Source: Stramenopiles sp. TOSAG23-2 (lineage: Eukaryota; Sar). From it: a DNA stretch of 11,661 nucleotides. Shown here piece after piece: positions 6,898 through 11,661 of this stretch; within the stretch, counting starts at the first letter, position 1, and every line of letters starts with the position of its first letter. Where the stretch lies: positions 1 to 11,661 of the forward strand of contig LT649909.1 of assembly GCA_900128395.1 (NCBI GenBank). Reading direction: 5' to 3'. The notes under the pieces were generated by a model. That model saw nothing but the letters and a program-made list of their open reading frames with translations, ran no database searches and was not told where the DNA came from. The position numbers and the translations under genes are program-made.

Positions 6898-7926
6898 TTA
6901 AAATCGATACGTTAGTGTGAACAAACACACAAAAAAAATATATATAAAATATGAGTAAGAGAAAAACACATATAATATATATGATATACTAAATGATAAA
7001 AAAATACACTCTCTAATATTCTCTATCTCACCCTTGTTTTTTTTCTTTTTTTCTATTTCTTCCTCTCCACCAGTATCATCTGGTACAATGATATTTGGTG
7101 GGTGCTGCACAACCGTGCCATATGCAACAATATTTTTCATAAAATTCTCATCATTTGAATCAACTATATCTTCAAATCGCACACGTTCGCCATTAATTGT
7201 ATTATATATTGAAAAATCATCTAATATATAAACAATATTATTGCCATCTTTGTGTAATTTACGAAAACTTTTTGGTAATTTCCTTGGTTCCATCTCATCG
7301 TTTAAATGATTTTCTATCATACCTTTTGCATTGTTTTTACTAATAAAATTCGGTATCATATTTTCTTCAACTATTTGACTATATTTTACATTCTTTTCTT
7401 TTAAAAAATTTCGTTCAAAATTACCTATTGTCAAAAATCGTGTATTTTCTTCATTTAAACTAACATTCCTCGTTTTACATGGTGCTAAATTTTTGCATAA
7501 ATCGACTTCTTCGCTAAGTTGGAGATCTACGTCTTTTAAATCCTTGATAATTGGAGGTGGTCCCGGATTAGGAGGCGCGGGTCCAGGTTCCTTACGTTTA
7601 ACGCGCTTTTTTCTCTTTTTTAGAATTTCTTCACCTTCTTTGGTCTCGTTATCATCCGTTTTAGGTGCATTATCCTTTGAATCTTCACCTTTTTCTTCCT
7701 TCTCTTCTGCTTCTTCTTCTTCTTCTTCTTCGGAGTCGGAGTCGGAGTCTTCGGACTCTTCTTCCGATTCATCATCTGATTCCTGTTCTGATGTCTCCTC
7801 ACCAGATTCTTCCTCTGATTCTTCTTCGCCACTTTCTTCTTCACCGCTCTCCTCTTCACCACTTTCAGATACTTCTTCCTCCTCTGATTCTGAATTTGAT
7901 ACTTCTTCCTCTGACGATGATGACAT
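6898..7926 (-). CDS. Acidic Ser/Glu-rich protein, unknown function
   Basis: The frame codes 342 residues from the ATG at 7926. Residues 2-83 are almost only Ser, Glu and Asp with GEEES repeats (about 23-37), dense in casein kinase 2-type sites. A basic patch KKRKKRVKRK (about 103-112) could be a nuclear localisation signal or a microtubule- or nucleic-acid-binding patch, followed by a Pro-rich hinge (EPGPAPPNPGPPP). A globular region follows at about 128-283 (LCKNLAPCKTRNVS, RFLTIGNFERNFL, LPKSFRKLHKDGNNIVYI, IVAYGTVVQHPPNIIV) that I do not recognise. The last 40 residues, after KKKKNKG, are Phe/Tyr/Ile-rich and look like translated AT-rich spacer. A donor-like AAGG|GTGAGA at 7035-7026 suggests an intron there; the alternative is a C-terminal membrane anchor. 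Stop and C-terminus are therefore uncertain, the rest is solid. Confidence 0.75.
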   Translation of the reverse strand: MSSSSEEEVSNSESEEEEVSESGEEESGEEESGEEESEEESGEETSEQESDDESEEESEDSDSDSEEEEEEEAEEKEEKGEDSKDNAPKTDDNETKEGEEILKKRKKRVKRKEPGPAPPNPGPPPIIKDLKDVDLQLSEEVDLCKNLAPCKTRNVSLNEENTRFLTIGNFERNFLKEKNVKYSQIVEENMIPNFISKNNAKGMIENHLNDEMEPRKLPKSFRKLHKDGNNIVYILDDFSIYNTINGERVRFEDIVDSNDENFMKNIVAYGTVVQHPPNIIVPDDTGGEEEIEKKKKNKGEIENIRECIFLSFSISYILYVFFSYSYFIYIFFVCLFTLTYRF

Positions 7927-8020
7927 ATTTACTATTTATTTAATTATAATATATATATATTAATTTAAATAGAAAAAAACAACAACAAAATAAAAGAATA
8001 AAACAAAATAACAAAACTAG

Positions 8021-8044
8021 TGTGTATATATATATATATATATA
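8021..8044. repeat. TA microsatellite
   Basis: An uninterrupted alternating TG/TA run of about 24 bases upstream of the acidic-protein gene. Confidence 0.75.
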
Positions 8045-8255
8045 ATGTGGTATATATAAAGTGTACTTAATAATAATTTATTTCTTCTGCTTTGATCAAT
8101 GTCTTCAAAAAAGAAATTGTTGTTGTTTCTATTAGTTTGTTGTTTCTACATTTATTTAACATTCGAACCATTCATTCAATTTTACCATCTCTGATTTTAG
8201 GATTTTACACATCTCCTAGTATCTTTTTGTTTGCTGTCAGGTTTACTTACTCAGG

Positions 8256-8321
8256 AAACCTTAACGAGCAAATCCACTACGCACCTCGCACCTCAATCGG
8301 AGCGTAGCGTATTTAAGGTTT
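8256..8321. other. Imperfect palindrome / potential hairpin
   Basis: AAACCTTAA at 8256-8264 is the exact reverse complement of TTAAGGTTT at 8313-8321. Within it CTACGC (about 8278-8283) pairs with GCGTAG (about 8301-8306). The element has higher GC than its surroundings and lacks tRNA box A/B motifs. It could be a structured RNA, a regulatory palindrome or the remnant of a small mobile element. Confidence 0.45.
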
Positions 8322-8534
8322 ACTATTCTAGATGCTATGTCCATGATGTATAGTAAGAATTTCAATATGCTGCTGTGTGCTGCCGACAAGATTTTCAAAA
8401 CTGCTTTTTTTTGTATTAATATATTTGTTACACATTGTAGTTAAAGTATACCAAAAATAAATTGTATAATACCCTATTATTCGCTATACATCTCAAAAAA
8501 GTTTTTTCGCGAGTTGTTATATATTTTAAAAGAT

Positions 8535-8843
8535 ATGCCAATTTGGATAAAGTTAATAGTGAAAAGGGTGTGTGTTTGCGCCGGAGAAGAGACGATATAC
8601 TACATACTGTATATATTATCCAACAAGAAAGACGAAGATAGTTTTGGAAAAAAGAAGTATATGAATCGAAATGCCATTACAGCATTATTGTTTTTGTTTG
8701 GGTCGTTAATATTTACGTTAGATAGTATTTTTTATATTATTGAAAATGCTCAAAATCACCATGGGTATTTATATTGCGTTGGGAGTATAGCATTTTCAAT
8801 TGGAAGTTATATATCTTATACAACAACAACACAACAAAAATGA
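8535..8843 (+). CDS. Small two-helix membrane protein, YrhK-domain-like
   Basis: From the ATG at 8535 the product is 102 residues. The frame is open further upstream but only a TTG precedes this ATG. The C-terminal 60 residues hold two membrane segments (about 46-69 and 78-95) with matching internal motifs, LFGSLIFTLDS and CVGSIAFSIGS, separated by a short loop (ENAQNHHGY). This hairpin with paired Gly-Ser motifs, preceded by an Asn-Ala-Ile start, resembles the YrhK-like domain of bacterial and some eukaryotic proteins, whose function is unknown. The N-terminal 40 residues are Cys- and Lys-containing and less convincing; an alternative start at ATG 8661 gives a 60-residue protein comprising only the domain. 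An AATAAA lies 80 bases after the stop. Family assignment is by pattern memory and is moderate. Confidence 0.55.
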   Translation: MPIWIKLIVKRVCVCAGEETIYYILYILSNKKDEDSFGKKKYMNRNAITALLFLFGSLIFTLDSIFYIIENAQNHHGYLYCVGSIAFSIGSYISYTTTTQQK

Positions 8844-9138
8844 AAATTAATATGTAAAAAATAATATATAGAGATTGAAACATGTCGTGTAATATATAGA
8901 GTAATATATTTAAAGAATTTACAATAAATGTTGCACTCGACTTCTAGGTAATATAAATACGCTTGTATGTAAAACAATGTTGATAAAAAAATCTACTTTT
9001 GTATAGAAAAAAAATAAAAACATATTTTCTAAAAACATACGAACCGTAATATAATATTATACAAAAAAACCTCGTGTATAATATATATATATACACACAC
9101 ACACAGAGCACACATTCTTCTCACATGCATAATCATTT
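8844..9138. other. Convergent 3' spacer with TA/CA repeat
   Basis: This AT-rich spacer contains a putative poly(A) signal at 8923-8928 for the YrhK-like gene and a TA-then-CA run at about 9077-9106. It lies downstream of both flanking genes. No gene seen. Confidence 0.5.
8923..8928 (+). terminator. Putative poly(A) signal of the YrhK-like gene
   Basis: AATAAA begins 80 bases after the TGA stop at 8841-8843. Support is positional only. Confidence 0.35.
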
Positions 9139-11316
9139 TCACAATAACACTTTCATATCTTCTTTCATACCTTTGATTAAATCATTACGATCCTTACCAT
9201 CACCATCCTTCTCATTTCCATTATTCATACGTCGATGGGATGACCATTTCTCATAATCCTTCATTGCAGAACTTGCTTCATTTGCTTCTGGGGATGCAGC
9301 AATTACACTATTTGATTTCGATACTTTCGGTTCTAAATATAGATGAAATATATAATACCATCGTTTCCAATCTATTGGCAATGATCGATTGCATAGTTTT
9401 TTTATATACATATCAACATTTTTTTTAAATGATAATATTTCATTTAATAATATTTTAATTCCATATAAATCTATTTTGAACTCCGATTTTTTACCTTTAT
9501 ATTTAGGTGTTTTATCATTTGATAAATATAAATCCAATGTCATCAAGATTTTACCAATTACAAATGTAAATGATTTTGAAATATATAATGGAAAATGTGA
9601 TCCAACAGTTACATAAGTTGCTTTATTAAAACATTGATTATGATTTTCAATACCAACAAGAAATCCTTTGAAAATATCATTAAGTAAACCGTTTACAAGA
9701 TTTTTATTCCACGCGTTATTATTGTTGTTGTTGTTGTTGTTTTTATGGAATGTACTATGATTACTTTCTTTTTCAACATTATTATTTGTTGCAATTTTAT
9801 TTTGTTGTTGCTCTTGCTCTTGTTGTCGTTGTTTTGTTTTCTTGTAATATGAAGTCGCTCTAAAATGATGTTCGCATTCTTTATATACCGTTTCTTCTGT
9901 ATATTTTCCAATTTCTTCTTGTAAATAACCAACGATACACATCATATCATACGGATTAATATCAACTACAATAATATTTTTATCATCAATATCTTTTTTG
10001 ATTACAGAAAACCAAAGTTGTGAAAAAAATAACATTTCGCTATAGATAACACATGTCATGTACAAATTCCTTCTTGTATTAGATTCCAATAATTCTTTCG
10101 ATATTAAATACAATTGTTTCATGTGATTTAAATGTATATAAAATGTTTTTTCTAACATATTATAATATAATATATTATTATCATCTGTAATTTGGATGTG
10201 AAAAAATAATGTTATTACTTTCAACATTGCAAGTCCAGTTTTAGTCATTGTTAACATTTCAAACATGTCGTCTTTTACTTGCTTTTCATTTTCTGTTGTT
10301 GTATCCTCGTCTACTACTAGTTTTCCTTGTATTAAACGAGGTGATGATAATTCTTTAACACGTATGCGCATTTCGTTTCCCATAGCTTCACTCCAGTACA
10401 TTTGAAAAATACCAATTGTTTCTTTTTTCATTTTATTATCCGTTAACGGATTAGGCAATTTCATCAATCGTATGTTGTTGTTGTTGTTATTGCTATAATC
10501 ACTATTAATATTATTATTATCATTATCAGTAGATGATGAGAAATCCTGAATTATATTATTATTATTATTATTATTATTGCTATTCCCACGAAGAAGATCC
10601 ATCTTATTATTACATAGTAAAATTACGTAATCATTTGTATTTAAATATTGACTACAATGTTTCAATAATGTCTCACATACACCAAGTACCTTTTTCCTAA
10701 TGGAAGGATCATCTTTCATTACGTTTGCAATATTATTATCATTTGTTTTAGAAGCAATTTGACAAAGATTTGATACAAGTATACCAAAATATTTGTATAA
10801 AAAATAAGTTGAATTTACAACTTCTTCCCACATATATTTATTTGTATCAATTCCATTTTCTTGTTGCATATATTCAATAAAATGAATAACTTTTATTGGT
10901 GCCCATGTATTTATTATGGAAACGATATTATCGATAGATTTGTTTTGGAAAAATATTGTATTCACCTCGTTCCCGTCGTTATTATTATCCTTAATGTTTT
11001 CTAATATTGTTTTTGTAGTTTCAATAAACGTTAAAATATTTGATAACACAGTACCTAACTCTGATGATAATGCATGGAATAATAAACTTGATTTTTTTTC
11101 AATCGGTGCATTTGAATAAAATGTCCATACAGACGACGTACATAATTTATCCTTGTCGTATTGCCTTGTTGTTTCTTCATTATTTGTCCCTGTAAACGTA
11201 GGATATTTAATATTGTCCATAATTACTGGCGTCTTCGGTATTTTTTCAATTTCGTTTTTATTTGGTAAATAGCTAATGGTAATATTATTTTTATTACTAT
11301 TGATTGTTGTTGCCAT
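9139..11316 (-). CDS. Asn-rich helical protein of 725 residues, unknown function
   Basis: A single intronless frame from ATG 11316 to TGA 9139-9141. The product is mostly predicted alpha-helical, with hydrophobic-patterned stretches at about 75-105, 128-150, 165-190, 205-225, 355-375, 385-440 and 575-662 interrupted by poly-Asn tracts (about 246-254, 267-281, 526-534) and a Gln/Glu-rich segment (about 497-505). The best-conserved-looking part is the C-terminal region, with HFPLYISKSFTFVIGKIL, LDLYLSNDKTPKYKGKK, IDLYGIKILLNEIL and PIDWKRWYYIFHLYLEPK. The end (about 690-720) is charged and disordered. There is no signal peptide or clear membrane span. Long helical bundles of this kind occur in vesicle-tethering and scaffold proteins, but I do not recognise a family and assign no function. 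The start is preceded on its own strand by a CT-rich leader. Confidence 0.8.
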   Translation of the reverse strand: MATTINSNKNNITISYLPNKNEIEKIPKTPVIMDNIKYPTFTGTNNEETTRQYDKDKLCTSSVWTFYSNAPIEKKSSLLFHALSSELGTVLSNILTFIETTKTILENIKDNNNDGNEVNTIFFQNKSIDNIVSIINTWAPIKVIHFIEYMQQENGIDTNKYMWEEVVNSTYFLYKYFGILVSNLCQIASKTNDNNIANVMKDDPSIRKKVLGVCETLLKHCSQYLNTNDYVILLCNNKMDLLRGNSNNNNNNNNIIQDFSSSTDNDNNNINSDYSNNNNNNIRLMKLPNPLTDNKMKKETIGIFQMYWSEAMGNEMRIRVKELSSPRLIQGKLVVDEDTTTENEKQVKDDMFEMLTMTKTGLAMLKVITLFFHIQITDDNNILYYNMLEKTFYIHLNHMKQLYLISKELLESNTRRNLYMTCVIYSEMLFFSQLWFSVIKKDIDDKNIIVVDINPYDMMCIVGYLQEEIGKYTEETVYKECEHHFRATSYYKKTKQRQQEQEQQQNKIATNNNVEKESNHSTFHKNNNNNNNNNAWNKNLVNGLLNDIFKGFLVGIENHNQCFNKATYVTVGSHFPLYISKSFTFVIGKILMTLDLYLSNDKTPKYKGKKSEFKIDLYGIKILLNEILSFKKNVDMYIKKLCNRSLPIDWKRWYYIFHLYLEPKVSKSNSVIAASPEANEASSAMKDYEKWSSHRRMNNGNEKDGDGKDRNDLIKGMKEDMKVLL
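9717..9739 (-). repeat. AAC/AAT trinucleotide tract coding poly-Asn
   Basis: About eight consecutive Asn codons, read as GTT/ATT repeats on the plus strand, encode residues about 526-534 of the 725-residue protein. Equivalent tracts lie at about 10471-10490 and 10554-10578. These are expansion-prone simple repeats within coding sequence. Confidence 0.7.
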
Positions 11317-11534
11317 TGGTTGTATTGTTTGGTGAAGACGAAGAGGGGGTGAGAGACAGAGAGAGAGAGAGGGTGAGAGAGAGAGAGAGTTGGATGTGTT
11401 GTTATTGTTGTTATTTATATTATGTTATATAAATATAGACGTATTGCACTATTGGATGTATCAGTAATAATTCGTTTCATATATATTCAATCTAATAATA
11501 TTTTTTTTTCAAAAAAAAAATAGCTAAAAAAAAA
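11317..11534. promoter_or_regulatory. Divergent spacer with a purine tract
   Basis: This region separates the 725-residue gene (-) from a gene start at 11535 (+). It includes the GA-rich block at 11341-11389, AT-rich DNA, and A/T runs at about 11501-11534 leading into the plus-strand ATG. Confidence 0.4.
11341..11389. repeat. GA-rich purine tract
   Basis: A 49-base stretch is almost pure GA repeat. On the minus strand it is a CT tract 25-73 bases upstream of the 725-residue gene's start, a position where pyrimidine-rich initiator or leader elements can occur. Such mirror-repeat purine tracts can form triplex structures. Confidence 0.75.
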
Positions 11535-11661
11535 ATGCAAAACCAACAAAATTATTATCCTCCCTTCAAGTACAAAAAATACCTATTCTGGCCTATCAAA
11601 TATATCAAACACTACAAATCTATTGAGTATATGAAAAGGACTACATTAAGTATATATATAA
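11535..11661 (+). CDS. Partial CDS, N-terminal 42 residues, unrecognised
   Basis: After TAGCT and a run of ten A, an ATG at 11535 opens a frame that stays open for 42 codons to the window edge. It reads MQNQQNYYPPFKYKKYLFWP at the start and is rich in Tyr and Lys, with one Trp and two adjacent Pro. The A-run before ATG is like that of Hip at 2167-2176. The piece is short and the region AT-rich, so chance cannot be excluded. It would be transcribed divergently from the 725-residue gene. Confidence 0.4.
   Translation, partial: MQNQQNYYPPFKYKKYLFWPIKYIKHYKSIEYMKRTTLSIYI

Larger units (their letters stand above)
7927..8534. other. Divergent spacer upstream of the acidic-protein and YrhK-like genes
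   Basis: The left part (7927-8045) is AT-rich with TA runs and serves as the acidic gene's upstream region. A less AT-rich island at about 8230-8320 contains an inverted repeat (separate entry). A hydrophobic frame at about 8092-8307 begins only at TTG and is not accepted as a gene. At 8500-8515 a T-run followed by CGCGAG resembles TTTTTTGCGAG at 5079-5089, upstream of the DRC10-like gene. Confidence 0.4.

Noticed and set aside
7493-7963. Plus-strand 156-residue Ser-rich frame opposite the acidic protein
   Set aside because: The Ser runs are the antisense of Glu/Ser codon repeats, and the minus frame has a structured globular part.
8092-8307. Plus-strand 71-residue hydrophobic frame
   Set aside because: It begins at TTG, not ATG, crosses the palindrome at 8256-8321, and has no recognisable domain.
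1-11661. Ciliate-type nuclear code with reassigned TAA/TAG or TGA
   Set aside because: Clear genes end at TAA (Hip, DRC10-like) and TGA (PPIL6, 725-residue protein) at family-appropriate lengths, with no in-frame reassigned stops.
1-11661. CRISPR array, tRNA, rRNA, or transposase genes
   Set aside because: I saw no regularly spaced repeats, no tRNA box A/B pattern, no conserved rRNA words and no transposase or reverse-transcriptase motifs on either strand.

Overview
The window looks like nuclear DNA of an AT-rich, flagellated single-celled eukaryote (protist or zoosporic fungus). Four things point this way: a eukaryotic Hip (ST13) co-chaperone, two proteins typical of ciliated organisms (a PPIL6-type cyclophilin and a DRC10-like IQ protein), poly-Asn and poly-acidic tracts encoded by trinucleotide repeats, and A-rich leaders before start codons. 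Both TAA and TGA end reading frames here, which fits the standard code. The main genes are largely or wholly intronless. I cannot name the lineage.

Layout: 1-867 holds the 5' part of an unrecognised minus-strand gene running off the left edge (1-186), then a confusing stretch with protein-like open frames on both strands. A small secreted Pro-rich protein lies at 868-1188 (-). A microsatellite-rich spacer precedes Hip at 2177-3469 (+). PPIL6 (3897-4790, -) and a DRC10-like axonemal protein (5485-6582, +) stand head to head across a 694-bp spacer containing a degenerate repeated element. Directly after the DRC10-like stop codon lies a perfect 105-bp copy of the gene's own 3' end. An acidic, Ser/Glu-rich protein of unknown function follows (6898-7926, -; its C-terminus may be mis-modelled). 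A small two-helix membrane protein resembling YrhK-domain proteins is at 8535-8843 (+). A 725-residue, Asn-rich, helical protein of unknown function is at 9139-11316 (-). A gene start at 11535 (+) runs off the right edge.

The genes are not an operon. The coherent theme is the PPIL6/DRC10-like pair, a plausible co-regulated ciliary module; Hip is general Hsp70 chaperoning. I see no rRNA, tRNA, CRISPR array or recognisable transposon. The most distinctive structural feature is the recent in-frame tandem duplication at 6497-6708.
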